From positions 62,001-126,000 of the forward strand of contig NVXD01000006.1 of the NCBI GenBank assembly GCA_002746415.1: a stretch of 64,000 bases of DNA. The letters run 5' to 3'. The notes beneath the pieces were generated by a model. It worked only from the letters and a program-made list of their open reading frames with translations, searched no databases and was not told the DNA's origin. Source of the DNA: Flavobacteriaceae bacterium. Its GTDB lineage: Bacteria > Bacteroidota > Bacteroidia > Flavobacteriales > Flavobacteriaceae. Both the position numbers and the translations under genes were made by a program. Below are positions 28,082 through 37,654 of the stretch, piece after piece. Position 1 is the stretch's first letter; every line of letters starts with the position of its first letter.

Positions 28082-28852
28082 ATGAAATCACTAAAATTAT
28101 GTGTTGCTGTATTGATGCTTGCATTTGTATTACCTACACAAGCACAAAGTGCAGATGACATCTTGGAAAATTATTTTGAGAACATTGGTGGGTTGGAAAA
28201 ACTTAAAGCTATAAAAGGAATGAAGATGATTGCTAAAGTTAATCAGCAAGGATTGGAAATTCCTCTTGAAATTATACAATTAAGTGATGGCCGACAAATG
28301 ACTTTGATAAATTTTCAAGGCAAAGAAATAAAGCAAGGTGTTTTTGATGGAGAAACTTTATGGAGTCATAACTTTATGACAATGAAGGCTGAAAAGAGTG
28401 ATGCAGAAGCGACATCCAATTTTAAATTGAATGCTAATGATTTTCCGGATTCATTTATTGATTATAAGGAAAAAGGTTATGTGGTAGAATTATTAGGTAC
28501 TGAAACGATAGATGGTGCAGAAACGTATAAGATTAAATTGATTAAAGAACCAGTTATGGTAGATGGAGAAGAAGAAGATGATATAAGCTTCTATTTCTTT
28601 GATACAGAAAATTTTGTTCCTATTGCCATTCAAACTGAAGTAAAGTCAGGACAGGCAAAGGGAACGATTCAGGAAGTGACGTTGAGCGATTACCAAGAAG
28701 TAGATGGGTTATATTTCCCTTTTTCAATGACACAAGGAGTAAAAGGACAACCAGGAGGTAGCCCTATAACCATTGAAAGCATTGAGCTTAACCCTGATAT
28801 AGATGAAAGCGCATTCGCTTTTCCAGATGAAATGGAAGGAGAAAAAGAATAA
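28082..28852 (+). CDS. Periplasmic LolA/LolB-like outer-membrane lipoprotein-sorting protein
   Basis: A 256-residue secreted protein with a signal peptide ending TQAQS (about residue 20). The mature part starts ADDILENYFENIGGLEKLKAIK, the usual opening of proteins with the half-barrel LolA-like fold common in Bacteroidota, and continues as beta-strands with GKEIKQGVFDGETLW. The ATG at 28082 is chosen because it directly precedes the signal peptide; the frame is open further upstream. Its exact cargo is unknown. A terminator follows, separating it from the BNR-repeat gene. Confidence 0.8.
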   Translation: MKSLKLCVAVLMLAFVLPTQAQSADDILENYFENIGGLEKLKAIKGMKMIAKVNQQGLEIPLEIIQLSDGRQMTLINFQGKEIKQGVFDGETLWSHNFMTMKAEKSDAEATSNFKLNANDFPDSFIDYKEKGYVVELLGTETIDGAETYKIKLIKEPVMVDGEEEDDISFYFFDTENFVPIAIQTEVKSGQAKGTIQEVTLSDYQEVDGLYFPFSMTQGVKGQPGGSPITIESIELNPDIDESAFAFPDEMEGEKE

Positions 28853-28866
28853 TTTCTATCAAATAT

Positions 28867-28892
28867 AAAGACCCATTTAAGGGTCTTTTTTT
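28867..28892 (+). terminator. Rho-independent terminator
   Basis: Perfect 8-bp stem AAAGACCC / GGGTCTTT around ATTTAA, followed by a T run, 15 bases after the LolA-like gene. Confidence 0.9.
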
Positions 28893-28910
28893 ATATAAAA
28901 CCAATTTAAA

Positions 28911-31900
28911 ATGAAAAAAACTAGTATAATTATTGGTATGGCCATGGTACTCCTTTTGCCCATGGTGCTAAGTTCTCAAACTAAAACAACCATTAAAGGG
29001 AAAGAATTGTTTGGAGATATTTCTGCAAGACATATAGGGCCAGCACTTATGAGTGGGCGTATCAACGACATGGAAATACACCCAACCAATAATAGAATAA
29101 TTTATGCTGGGACTGCTGGTGGTGGTGTATGGAAGTCTAATAATGCAGGCACTACTTTTAATTCAATTTTTGATGATTATTGTCAATCTATTGGAGCAGT
29201 AGCGCTAGACCCAAACAATCCAGACAATGTAATATATGTTGGTACTGGTGAAACTTGGCCAAGAAACAGTGTTTCTATTGGTGACGGACTTTATAAATCT
29301 GTTGATGGTGGTTCTAATTGGATAAAACTAGGTTTTGAAAAATCTGAACGAATTGCTAATATTATAGTAAACCCAAAAAACTCCAATGAAGTCTATGTAG
29401 GAGTTTTAGGTGCCTTATGGGGAGATAGTGACGTTAGAGGCGTTTACAAGTCCAATGATGCTGGTGCAACATGGGAAAAATTGCTATATATAGACCAGAA
29501 AACTGGATGTGCAGATTTAGCAATGGATCCAAATGATCCAAATATATTGTATGCATCCATGTGGGAGTTTAGAAGAACTGGATGGTCTTTTGAATCTGGA
29601 GGTAATAGTAGTGCGCTGTATAAATCTACTGATGGAGGAGGAACTTGGAATAAAATACATAATGGCTTCCCAGAAGGAAAGTTGGGTAGGCTGGCGATTG
29701 CTGTGGCACCATCAAATTCAGAGGTATTATATACTGTAATTGAAGCGGAGAAGGATGAAAAGAAAGGGCTATATAGAAGTAATGATGCTGGCAATAGTTG
29801 GGAACAATTGAATAATGATTTTGGGATTACGGTACGTCCATTCTATTTTTCAAGAATTGTTGTAGATCCAAGGGATGAAAATGTTGTTGTAAAAGGAGGT
29901 CTAAGCGGTTCTATTTCTAGAGATGGAGGGAAAACTTTCAAAAACTTAGGAAATATGCATAGTGATATTCACGATATCGTATTTAGTATTAAAGATTCTG
30001 ATGTGATGTATGTTGGCACAGATGGAGGTGTATACCGCTCCTGGAATGGGGGAACAACCATGGAAATTGTTGAAGATTTACCTCTTTCTCAATTTTATCA
30101 TGTTAGTGTGGACGATGCAACTCCATATAACGTTTATGGAGGTTTGCAAGATAACGGTTCCTGGTATGGTCCTTCCTCTTCCATTGGCGGCATAGAAGCT
30201 AGAGATTGGAATTCTGTAGGCGCCGGGGATGGTTTTAGAGTATTAAAACACCCCACTAAAAACATTATATACTCAGAAATGCAAGGAGCGACAAATGTAT
30301 GGAGGTATGATGTGGATAAAAACCTTACCAAAACTATAGAACCTTTGGTTACCAAAGAAACAGGAAAACTTCGTTTTAATTGGAACCCCCCAATGGCCTT
30401 GAGTAGTGCACAGCCTAATAGATTTTATATGGGAAGCCAGTTTGTGCACAAATCAGAAGATATGGGTGATACCTGGGAAATAATTTCGCCAGATTTAACT
30501 ACAAATGACCCAGCTAAACAGGAGCAAGAAAATTCTGGTGGACTGTCCAAAGATAATTCTGGCGCAGAAAACCACACCACAATATTTACAATTGCAGAAT
30601 CTACATTGGATGAAAATGTGATTTGGGTGGGTACAGACGACGGTAATGTACAGGTTACCCAAGACGGGGGTAAATCATGGACCAATACAATTGATAATAT
30701 TGTTGGACTCCCTAAAAACACATGGTGTTATCATATTGAGGCTAGTACTTTTGATAAAGGAACGGCATATGCCGTATTTGATGGGCATACAATGAACGAT
30801 ATGAATCCATATGCCTATAAAACAACAGATTTTGGCAAGACATGGAAGAATATAATTTCAGATAATGTAGTGGGGATTACCCGTAATATACAAGAAGATT
30901 ATGTGAATCCAGATTTATTATTTTTAGGAACGGAGTTCGGACTTTATATCACAATGGATGGTGGAGATAGTTGGCATAAATTCACCAATAATATGCCTTC
31001 TGTTGCTGTTCATTTTATTGATTTGCAAAAAGCCACCAATGATTTGGTCATGGGTACACACGGTAGAGGTATTATCATCATTGATGACATTTCCCCTCTT
31101 AGAGAAATAAATGAAACCGTTTTGAGCAAGAATGTTCACTTTTTCTCAAACAAGCCTACAGTCATTAACGAAGAAAGTGGTTTTTCTGGCAGTTTTGGAA
31201 AGGAAACTCAATTTGTAGGAGCTAATAAGACTAAAAACCTCCAGCTTAAATATTACCTAAAGAAAAGGCACACCTTTGGTAAAATGCGTATGGTGATTCA
31301 AGATATGGATGGCAACTATGTTAATGAAATTGGTCCAGGAAAATCTAAGGGAATCAATATTGTAAATTGGAACTATACAAGAAAACAACCAAAAATTGCC
31401 AAAGGAAAAACCTTTAGTTTTGGTGGCTTTACATCTCCCCAGGTGCCTGAAGGAACTTATAAAGTAATACTAACTAAAGGAAAAGAAACATACGAGCATA
31501 CTTTTGATTTAGTTTATGATGAAGATTCTCCATTGACAGCTACGGATCGGACTTTAAAGAATGAAACGACCATGCAGTTGTATGATATGACACAAGAATT
31601 GGCTTATTTGGTCTATGAGCTTGATGAAATGATCTTAAAAGCTGAATCCAATAAAAATGCAAAAACAATTTCAAAACTGAATGCACTAAAAGAAACCCTG
31701 GTTATTACCACTGGCGACAATTATGCTGGTTCGGCAGAGCCACAGTTACGTGAAAAAATGGCCGATTTATACAGTAAATTAGCAACAAGTTATGATAAAC
31801 CGTCTAAAACAGAATTAGAGAGTTTGTATGTTATTTTAAAAAGGTTTGAAGATGCAAAAACAAATTTTTCCAAGTTGAAAAAGAAGTTTAAGCCATCAGA

Positions 31901-31943
31901 GGAATTGACCATTAAAACCTATGAAGAATTTTTAGGAAGTTAA
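28911..31943 (+). CDS. Secreted BNR/sortilin-type beta-propeller protein
   Basis: A 1010-residue secreted protein with signal peptide (1-22). The mature protein holds many Asp-box/BNR blades of the form Y-K-S-x-D-G-G-x-x-W (GVWKSNNAGTTF, LYKSVDGGSNW, VYKSNDAGATWEK, LYKSTDGGGTWNK, QVTQDGGKSWTN, YKTTDFGKTWKN, YITMDGGDSWHK), which build one or two large propellers of the sortilin/VPS10 or xyloglucanase type, followed by an immunoglobulin-like segment and a helical C-terminus (about 860-1010). Such proteins are usually annotated as glycosyl hydrolases, but no catalytic pair can be assigned here. It is flanked by terminators and so forms its own unit. Confidence 0.85.
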   Translation: MKKTSIIIGMAMVLLLPMVLSSQTKTTIKGKELFGDISARHIGPALMSGRINDMEIHPTNNRIIYAGTAGGGVWKSNNAGTTFNSIFDDYCQSIGAVALDPNNPDNVIYVGTGETWPRNSVSIGDGLYKSVDGGSNWIKLGFEKSERIANIIVNPKNSNEVYVGVLGALWGDSDVRGVYKSNDAGATWEKLLYIDQKTGCADLAMDPNDPNILYASMWEFRRTGWSFESGGNSSALYKSTDGGGTWNKIHNGFPEGKLGRLAIAVAPSNSEVLYTVIEAEKDEKKGLYRSNDAGNSWEQLNNDFGITVRPFYFSRIVVDPRDENVVVKGGLSGSISRDGGKTFKNLGNMHSDIHDIVFSIKDSDVMYVGTDGGVYRSWNGGTTMEIVEDLPLSQFYHVSVDDATPYNVYGGLQDNGSWYGPSSSIGGIEARDWNSVGAGDGFRVLKHPTKNIIYSEMQGATNVWRYDVDKNLTKTIEPLVTKETGKLRFNWNPPMALSSAQPNRFYMGSQFVHKSEDMGDTWEIISPDLTTNDPAKQEQENSGGLSKDNSGAENHTTIFTIAESTLDENVIWVGTDDGNVQVTQDGGKSWTNTIDNIVGLPKNTWCYHIEASTFDKGTAYAVFDGHTMNDMNPYAYKTTDFGKTWKNIISDNVVGITRNIQEDYVNPDLLFLGTEFGLYITMDGGDSWHKFTNNMPSVAVHFIDLQKATNDLVMGTHGRGIIIIDDISPLREINETVLSKNVHFFSNKPTVINEESGFSGSFGKETQFVGANKTKNLQLKYYLKKRHTFGKMRMVIQDMDGNYVNEIGPGKSKGINIVNWNYTRKQPKIAKGKTFSFGGFTSPQVPEGTYKVILTKGKETYEHTFDLVYDEDSPLTATDRTLKNETTMQLYDMTQELAYLVYELDEMILKAESNKNAKTISKLNALKETLVITTGDNYAGSAEPQLREKMADLYSKLATSYDKPSKTELESLYVILKRFEDAKTNFSKLKKKFKPSEELTIKTYEEFLGS

Positions 31944-31965
31944 TCACAATCTATTTTAATAAATG

Positions 31966-31996
31966 AAGCCACTGAAAATAAATTCAGTGGCTTTTT
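31966..31996. terminator. Rho-independent terminator
   Basis: 11-bp perfect stem AAGCCACTGAA / TTCAGTGGCTT with a 6-base loop and a T run, 23 bases after the BNR gene and 25 bases before the stop of the convergent DUF2461 gene. Confidence 0.9.
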
Positions 31997-32020
31997 ATGT
32001 ATGCCTACTTGGTCTCTGTT

Positions 32021-32701
32021 TTAGTTAAATAAGGATTCTCCATTAAGATTTGTGGTAAGAATATCGCTCATTAAATTAAAATACGGTCGTATTGCCTTGA
32101 AGGAATCATCAACCACCTCAATAAAATTAGATGATAACACTTCTTTATTGGTGAAATTTTTAACAAAGATATACTGCTTCCGTTTTATTAAATCAATGTT
32201 TGGGTCTTCTTTATTGAATCCTTTGGGTGCAAATTTCACTTCATCCCCAACAAGTTCTCCCCATATATTTTTAAAACTTTTATTATTTATTATTTGTCGG
32301 ATTTCCGTCGTATCCAGTTCAAATTCTTTTCTGATTCGGAATAAATCTTCTTTATTTGGCTCCCAGAACCCAGTAGCCATAAAGGATTCATTATTTTTTA
32401 TTTTTAGAAAGTAGCCACCTCTTAACTTATTGCCTGATCTGGAAAAAGACCCCGAAAAATGAGAATTATATGGCGTTTTATCTTTGGAAAAACGTACATC
32501 TCTATAAATTCGAAACATTTTTTGTTTTTCAATCTCATCATGTACATTAAGCCTGTCCATCAAACTATTATAAAACCCCTTAACTTGGACTTCATGCTTT
32601 TTATATTCCACTTTATGTTCAGCAAACCATTCTCTGGTATTGTTTTCTTTCAATTTATTAAGGAATTCAAGAGAATTCTTTGTAATTACGGGTTTATCCA
32701 T
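32021..32701 (-). CDS. DUF2461 family protein
   Basis: A 226-residue soluble protein of the DUF2461 (TIGR02453) family. The signatures are FLNKLKENNTREWFAEHK near the N-terminus, FRIYRDVRFSKDKTPYNSHF, and GGYFLKI. The function is not known; the length is normal for the family. The gene stands between the convergent BNR gene and the divergent cysE gene. Confidence 0.9.
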   Translation of the reverse strand: MDKPVITKNSLEFLNKLKENNTREWFAEHKVEYKKHEVQVKGFYNSLMDRLNVHDEIEKQKMFRIYRDVRFSKDKTPYNSHFSGSFSRSGNKLRGGYFLKIKNNESFMATGFWEPNKEDLFRIRKEFELDTTEIRQIINNKSFKNIWGELVGDEVKFAPKGFNKEDPNIDLIKRKQYIFVKNFTNKEVLSSNFIEVVDDSFKAIRPYFNLMSDILTTNLNGESLFN

Positions 32702-32795
32702 TCGACCTAGTTAACTATATTTAAGCTAAAGTTAACCTTTTTGGCAAACCTCCTTTTTAAAATATTGGTTAATTTTGAATATTAACAAGTCAGAC

Positions 32796-33590
32796 ATGAG
32801 TAAGAAATCTACTATTGAAAAAATAATCCTGCATAAAAAGCAGCCCAATTTAAGGTATCGTTTAAAAGAGGAAACGGAAGTCTTTACAAACAAATTATTT
32901 TATACGTTGTTTGATGTTGACACTCCTGTTGAAGAAAATTTAAAGATACTTGAATCTCTTTTTGACGAATTGGTAGGTTTGGCCTGCTGGGAAGTTGATA
33001 AGCCATGTACTGAGCTATGGGAAAAATATCTTGAAACACTTCCAAATGTGTTAGAAAAACTAAATATGGATGCTGAAGCTACTGTTAATTGTGACCCAGC
33101 TTCTTTGTCTACAGAAGAGGTCTATATGGCTTATCCTGGGTTTTATGCCATTGCAATTTATAGATTGGCCCATGAACTTCATAAAAAGGGATTCCCTTTA
33201 GTACCCCGTTTAATGACGGAATATGCACATAGACAAACTGGGGTAGATATAAACCCAGGAGCCGTTATTGGTGACTCGTTTCATATTGATCATGGTACTG
33301 GTGTAGTAATAGGTGAGACGGCCATAATTAAGAATGATGTGAAAATATATCAAGGGGTGACCTTAGGTGGACTTTATGTTGCTAAAAATTTGCAAAAAAC
33401 AAAGCGCCATCCAACTATAGAATCTAATGTCACCATATATGCGAATGCCACCATTTTAGGAGGAGATACGGTTATTGGGGAAAACTCTACCATAGGTGGT
33501 AACGCTTGGATAACAAGTTCTGTCCCCGCCAATTCTAAAGTATTTCATACTTCAGAAATAAAAATAAAAACGACCCCGCATGTCTCATAG
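32796..33590 (+). CDS. cysE: Serine O-acetyltransferase
   Basis: Transfers acetyl from acetyl-CoA to L-serine to give O-acetylserine, the substrate of the next enzyme. The 264-residue protein (ATG at 32796) has an alpha-helical N-terminal domain (about 1-140) with AIAIYRLAHELHKKGFPL, then left-handed beta-helix hexapeptide repeats: GVDINPGAVIGDSFHIDHGTG contains the catalytic His, and YQGVTLGG binds acetyl-CoA. The 3' end overlaps the cysteine synthase gene by 11 bases. It is the long form common in Bacteroidota (EpsC-like). Confidence 0.94.
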   Translation: MSKKSTIEKIILHKKQPNLRYRLKEETEVFTNKLFYTLFDVDTPVEENLKILESLFDELVGLACWEVDKPCTELWEKYLETLPNVLEKLNMDAEATVNCDPASLSTEEVYMAYPGFYAIAIYRLAHELHKKGFPLVPRLMTEYAHRQTGVDINPGAVIGDSFHIDHGTGVVIGETAIIKNDVKIYQGVTLGGLYVAKNLQKTKRHPTIESNVTIYANATILGGDTVIGENSTIGGNAWITSSVPANSKVFHTSEIKIKTTPHVS

Positions 33591-34470
33591 TATTTTGGAT
33601 TTAATTGGCAATACTCCTTTGGTAGAATCAAGAGTATTGAATACCAACTCCAATGTAAAACTGTACTTTAAACTAGAAGGGCACAATCCTGGCGGAAGTG
33701 TAAAAGACAGGGCGGCCTTAAGTATGATCAAAGGGGGCTTGGAAAGAGGTGATTTTAATAAAAACTCCAAGCTCATTGAAGCCACAAGTGGCAATACGGG
33801 TATTGCTCTAGCCATGATTGCAGGGACTTATGGTTTGGATATAGAATTAGTGATGCCAGAGAATTCTACAATAGAACGTGTGCAAACAATGAGGGCCTAT
33901 GGTGCAAAAGTAACCCTTACCTCTTCTGATATTGGGATTGAAGGGGCTAGAGATTATGCTGAAGACAAAGTAGCCAATGAAGGGTACACCATGCTGAACC
34001 AATTTGCAAACGATGATAATTGGAAAGCACATTATAAAACTACCGGTCCTGAAATTTGGAGAGATACAGAAGAAAAAATCACCCATTTTGTCTCCGCAAT
34101 GGGCACTACAGGAACCATCATGGGAGTTTCCACCTATTTAAAAGAAGTGAACCAAGACATTCAAATTATTGGGGTACAACCTGAAGATGGCTCTAAAATT
34201 CCTGGAATAAGAAGATGGCCAGAAGCATATTTACCAAAAATATTTAATCCAAGTAAAGTAGATCAGGTGCTTGATGTAAACGAAACAGATGCCAATATTA
34301 TGGCTAAAAGAATGGCCAAAGAAGAAGGTGTTTTTTGTGGGGTAAGTAGTGGAGGAGCTGCGGTTGCTGCATTGCGTTTGGCTAAAACTTTGGAAAGTGG
34401 CGTACTTGTCTCCATTGTTTGTGATAGAGGCGACCGATATTTATCTTCAGGGCTTTTTGATGGGCAATAA
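33580..34470 (+). CDS. cysM: Cysteine synthase (O-acetylserine sulfhydrylase, CysM type)
   Basis: PLP enzyme that makes L-cysteine from O-acetylserine and sulfide or thiosulfate. Of 296 residues, the PLP lysine is Lys42 in GGSVKDRAAL, the substrate loop is TSGNTG (69-74), and the PLP phosphate loop is SAMGTTGTIMG. The short length and the segment PGIRRWPEAYLPKIF fit CysM more than CysK. Cotranscribed with cysE through an 11-base overlap. It converges with the alpha/beta hydrolase gene, one base apart. Confidence 0.92.
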   Translation: MSHSILDLIGNTPLVESRVLNTNSNVKLYFKLEGHNPGGSVKDRAALSMIKGGLERGDFNKNSKLIEATSGNTGIALAMIAGTYGLDIELVMPENSTIERVQTMRAYGAKVTLTSSDIGIEGARDYAEDKVANEGYTMLNQFANDDNWKAHYKTTGPEIWRDTEEKITHFVSAMGTTGTIMGVSTYLKEVNQDIQIIGVQPEDGSKIPGIRRWPEAYLPKIFNPSKVDQVLDVNETDANIMAKRMAKEEGVFCGVSSGGAAVAALRLAKTLESGVLVSIVCDRGDRYLSSGLFDGQ

Positions 34471-34471
34471 A

Positions 34472-35269
34472 TTATTCTAAAACAGCATCAATTCCGTTTA
34501 AGTAGACGTCAAACTCCACCAAGTTATTATGGTGCCCACCAGCTATAGTGTACATTTTTTTATCCTTCACTAAAATGGATTCGTATAACATAACTCCAGA
34601 TGCATATGGCACTACCCTATCATCAGTTCCATGAAAAATAGCAATGGGGCAATTTACTTTTCGAATGTATTCTGAGGATAAAAATTGATACTTTAATAAC
34701 CATTTTAAAGGTAAGAATGAAAATCTGTTTTTGGCTACATCCATTAAATTGAAATATGGGGTTTCCAGAATAAGGCTTTTGGGATTATTTCTTGAGGCAA
34801 GGTTCGTGGCGATACCCGTTCCTAAAGAACGACCATAGACAGTAATTGCATCTTCTCCATACTGCTTTAAAGCATAATCATAAAACAATTGAGCATCATC
34901 ATACAAGGCTTGCTCACTTAGTTTTCCAGTGCTTTTCCCATAGGTTCTGTAGTCCATAACAATAACATCATACCCCTTTTCTACAAAAATAGAAGTGATG
35001 GTTCCCCATCTAGTCAAGTTCCCAGCATTGCCGTGAAAATAGAGGATCAATCCTTTAGGCCTATCTTTTTTAAAATGAATGGCATTTAACTTGCCCCCGT
35101 CGGCAGTGGTCAGGAAAAACTCTTGATGTGTTTCAGGAAAGGAATAGGAATAATCTTGCTCCAATTCAGTAGGTAAAAAAATTAATTTTTCTTGGAGAAA
35201 ATAAAGCATAGTTGTTATTAGTATATATATGGCAAGAAACCACAATAAGAATTTCTTAAGCCGTTTCAT
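34472..35269 (-). CDS. Membrane-anchored alpha/beta hydrolase (BEM46/Abhd13-like), copy 2
   Basis: A 265-residue serine hydrolase with an N-terminal membrane helix (about 5-25) and a catalytic domain outside it. The nucleophile elbow is YGRSLGTGIA, the acid is in HGTDDRVVPY, and the base is in AGGHHNN. The frame opens further upstream, but the ATG at 35269 (MKRLKKFLLW) gives the proper anchor. It overlaps the upstream paralogue by 14 bases; the two proteins share the layout FLQEKLIFLPTELEQD / FLQDYLLFKPEKLSKD, so this is a tandem duplication. Substrate unknown. Confidence 0.85.
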   Translation of the reverse strand: MKRLKKFLLWFLAIYILITTMLYFLQEKLIFLPTELEQDYSYSFPETHQEFFLTTADGGKLNAIHFKKDRPKGLILYFHGNAGNLTRWGTITSIFVEKGYDVIVMDYRTYGKSTGKLSEQALYDDAQLFYDYALKQYGEDAITVYGRSLGTGIATNLASRNNPKSLILETPYFNLMDVAKNRFSFLPLKWLLKYQFLSSEYIRKVNCPIAIFHGTDDRVVPYASGVMLYESILVKDKKMYTIAGGHHNNLVEFDVYLNGIDAVLE

Positions 35270-36128
35270 TTTTTCTCTTAGCATGTTGCACGTGAATACT
35301 ACTTCCTTCAAGATTTATTTCTTTGGGCTTGGTGGTAATAATTTCGGTAAGCATTTTATGATAGGCTTCAAAAGTGTTCAAATTTTTATGCCCGCCTCCA
35401 ATTATGGTATACAACCTAGTTAATTTAGGTTTGATTTTGGCCAGTTTTACACTAGTTTTATATGGAATTAATTTATCATCCGTGCCATGGATAATATGCA
35501 CAGGGCATTTTACATATTTCAGCCATTTATAGGTGGGCATTGGAAATTTTATGAGTACTGAAAGCGGCATAAACGGAAGGTATTTTTTTGCCACTTTGCT
35601 CAAGCTATAGTATGGGGCATCCAAAATCAGCATTCTGGGATTATTCATGGAAGCTAGCTTCGTTGCAAATCCAGAGCCTAAAGACCTGCCATATAGTATG
35701 ATATATTTTTCAGCAACCCTTTCCTTTAGTTTGTCATAAATGACTTGTAAGTCTCTTTTTATTGCCTTTTGGGAACGTTTTCCAGTGCTTTTTCCAAAAC
35801 CTCTATAATCTACCATGAGTACATTATAACCAAGACGCGTAAAATCTACTGCAAATTTCCCCCATCCCTTAATGCTTTTGGAATTCCCCTTTAAATAGAA
35901 AACAATACCTTTTGGCTCCTTTACCTTAAACAATAAGCCATTGATGGTAGCACCATCACGAGTGGTAATATTGTACTCCTCTATTTCCTGGTTGTCATAA
36001 TGGAACTGAAAATCTTTGGAAAGTTTTTCAGGTTTAAAGAGTAGGTAATCCTGTAGAAAGTATAACAAAATACTTAATGCAAAATAAATACCCACAATTA
36101 GCAATAGAATATATATCCAATCTTTCAT
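35256..36128 (-). CDS. Membrane-anchored alpha/beta hydrolase (BEM46/Abhd13-like), copy 1
   Basis: A 290-residue paralogue of the following gene. N-terminal membrane helix (about 5-25), then RDGATINGLLFKVKEPKG and the catalytic Ser in YGRSLGSGFATKL, Asp in HGTDDKLIPY, and His in GGGHKNL. Proteins of this type are thought to be lipases or depalmitoylases, but bacterial members are uncharacterised. The two genes form a two-gene unit downstream of the glycine-zipper gene (40 bases). Confidence 0.85.
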   Translation of the reverse strand: MKDWIYILLLIVGIYFALSILLYFLQDYLLFKPEKLSKDFQFHYDNQEIEEYNITTRDGATINGLLFKVKEPKGIVFYLKGNSKSIKGWGKFAVDFTRLGYNVLMVDYRGFGKSTGKRSQKAIKRDLQVIYDKLKERVAEKYIILYGRSLGSGFATKLASMNNPRMLILDAPYYSLSKVAKKYLPFMPLSVLIKFPMPTYKWLKYVKCPVHIIHGTDDKLIPYKTSVKLAKIKPKLTRLYTIIGGGHKNLNTFEAYHKMLTEIITTKPKEINLEGSSIHVQHAKRKNETA

Positions 36129-36168
36129 AAAAGGAATTGGATTTGAAAGTACAAAAAATATAAGTATT

Positions 36169-36636
36169 CTATCCTAATACCCTATTTTGCTTTTTAGCTT
36201 CAAGGTCTTTTACAGCACCAAACATCATTCCAAAGACCATTCCAATACCCGCTCCCATGGATAATCCAATTGCCATTCCAGTGCCACCTCCAAAGGCTGT
36301 TCCGAATGTCAATCCCAATCCCGGACCAAACACCATTCCCCATATCATTCCAACACCAGCGTAATATCCTGCAGTGACAAAAGAAAATTCGGTTCTTAAG
36401 TACGTGGTAAATTCATTAAGTTTTTTACTAAAATATTTCTTTTTGTTATCAGAGTCATCCATTAAATTAAGAGTGCTAAGCTTAAGCTCAATAGATTTGA
36501 CTTGTTCTTCTGTTAATGTCCGACTTTTTAGGTTGGACAATACATTAATGAATCCTTGATAAATTTTTAATTCAGATTTTGTATCTGCTTTCTGGATTAA
36601 GTTTTTAAAGACATCTAATGCTTCCGCTAATTTCAT
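36169..36636 (-). CDS. Small protein with C-terminal glycine-zipper membrane segment
   Basis: A 155-residue protein with a soluble helical N-terminus (1-90) and a C-terminal hydrophobic region (about 92-145) made of Gly every two to four residues (GPGLGLTFGTAFGGGTG, GLSMGAGIGMVFGMMFGA), which is a glycine zipper able to pack helices in a membrane. No signal peptide. I do not recognise a family. It lies 45 bases downstream of the truA-like gene, on the same strand. Confidence 0.7.
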   Translation of the reverse strand: MKLAEALDVFKNLIQKADTKSELKIYQGFINVLSNLKSRTLTEEQVKSIELKLSTLNLMDDSDNKKKYFSKKLNEFTTYLRTEFSFVTAGYYAGVGMIWGMVFGPGLGLTFGTAFGGGTGMAIGLSMGAGIGMVFGMMFGAVKDLEAKKQNRVLG

Positions 36637-36681
36637 TTCTTGTTTGCTATGAGGTGCAGTTAACTCCGCACATAAAGTTAA

Positions 36682-37476
36682 TCAATTTATCTCTTCAAAA
36701 TCTAACCTATGAAGCAATAAACCAGAACCTGGGGCAACATAAGAAATCTGTTCTGGATAATGCTCTTTTAAAGAACTCTTAATCTCTTCTATACTAAGTT
36801 CTCCTTTTCCCAAAAGTATCAATGCGCCCATAATCATCCGAACTTGGTATCGTATAAAACCCTCTCCTTCCACATATAAGGCATAGCTCTTTTTTGGAAA
36901 AAAATTTGCAGAGAGTATCGTATTCTCCTTTATTTCACAATTGGTTATGGTCCTAACAAATTGTGTGTTTTCCTGTGGCCGAGCTGTATAGGCTTTAAAA
37001 TGATGAATGCCTTCAAATAGTAGGGCGCCTTCTTTCATCAATTCAATATCCAAATCCTGAATAATGTTAGCCAAAAATGGGGCGCAAAAAGGATGGTTTT
37101 TTTGCCCAAAGGCAAACAAGTACACATACTCTTTGGACTTACTATTTTGTATGACATTGAATTCAGCATCCACCTCAGTAATAGCAACAGCCTTTATATC
37201 TGGAGGTAAATTGGCATTGAATTCACTCATGAAATTATCAAAATCTAAAATTGGATGCTCGTCAATAAAAAGCTCAAACTTTGCGTCTAAAGCAGAAACT
37301 TTAGAATCTGTTCTCCCCGCACCCAATATTTTAAACTTTACACTAGGTAAAATAAATTTCAGGGTTTTTATGAGCATATGCTCTATGGTTTTTTGGTTGG
37401 GCTGTTTTTGCCAACCACTGTACCTAAAACCCAAAAATTGAAGCTGTATTAGATAATAGTGCCGGATTTTAACCAT
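36682..37476 (-). CDS. truA: TruA-like tRNA pseudouridine synthase
   Basis: A 264-residue protein with the TruA fold. FLGFRYSGWQKQPNQKTIEHML is the opening motif and the catalytic aspartate is Asp57 in GAGRTDSK. The canonical GRTD(A/T)GVHA is here GRTDSKVSA, so the Gly and His that normally follow are changed; GFIRYQVRMIMGALILLGKG is conserved near the C-terminus. TruA makes pseudouridine at positions 38-40 of tRNA; this may be a divergent paralogue with another target. First gene of a minus-strand unit. Confidence 0.8.
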   Translation of the reverse strand: MVKIRHYYLIQLQFLGFRYSGWQKQPNQKTIEHMLIKTLKFILPSVKFKILGAGRTDSKVSALDAKFELFIDEHPILDFDNFMSEFNANLPPDIKAVAITEVDAEFNVIQNSKSKEYVYLFAFGQKNHPFCAPFLANIIQDLDIELMKEGALLFEGIHHFKAYTARPQENTQFVRTITNCEIKENTILSANFFPKKSYALYVEGEGFIRYQVRMIMGALILLGKGELSIEEIKSSLKEHYPEQISYVAPGSGLLLHRLDFEEIN

Positions 37477-37571
37477 TCAAAAATCAACTTAAAATATCTA
37501 CAGCAAGATATACTTTTCACATTTGAACAGCACTTTTACCACAGTTTTTTTATCATACCCAACATTATTGA

Positions 37572-37606
37572 CCGTTCATCGATTTTTTAAAATAATCGAC
37601 GAACGG
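37572..37606. repeat. Inverted repeat in divergent intergenic region
   Basis: Two 13-bp arms, CCGTTCATCGATT (37572-37584) and AATCGACGAACGG (37594-37606), with one mismatch, flanking a 9-base AT loop. It lies between divergent genes, 49 bases before the plus-strand ATG, so it may be an operator or a 5'-leader hairpin of that gene. Confidence 0.7.
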
Positions 37607-37654
37607 CCACGTTTTTAAAAACGAGCGAATAATTAAAATTTATTACGTAATTAT

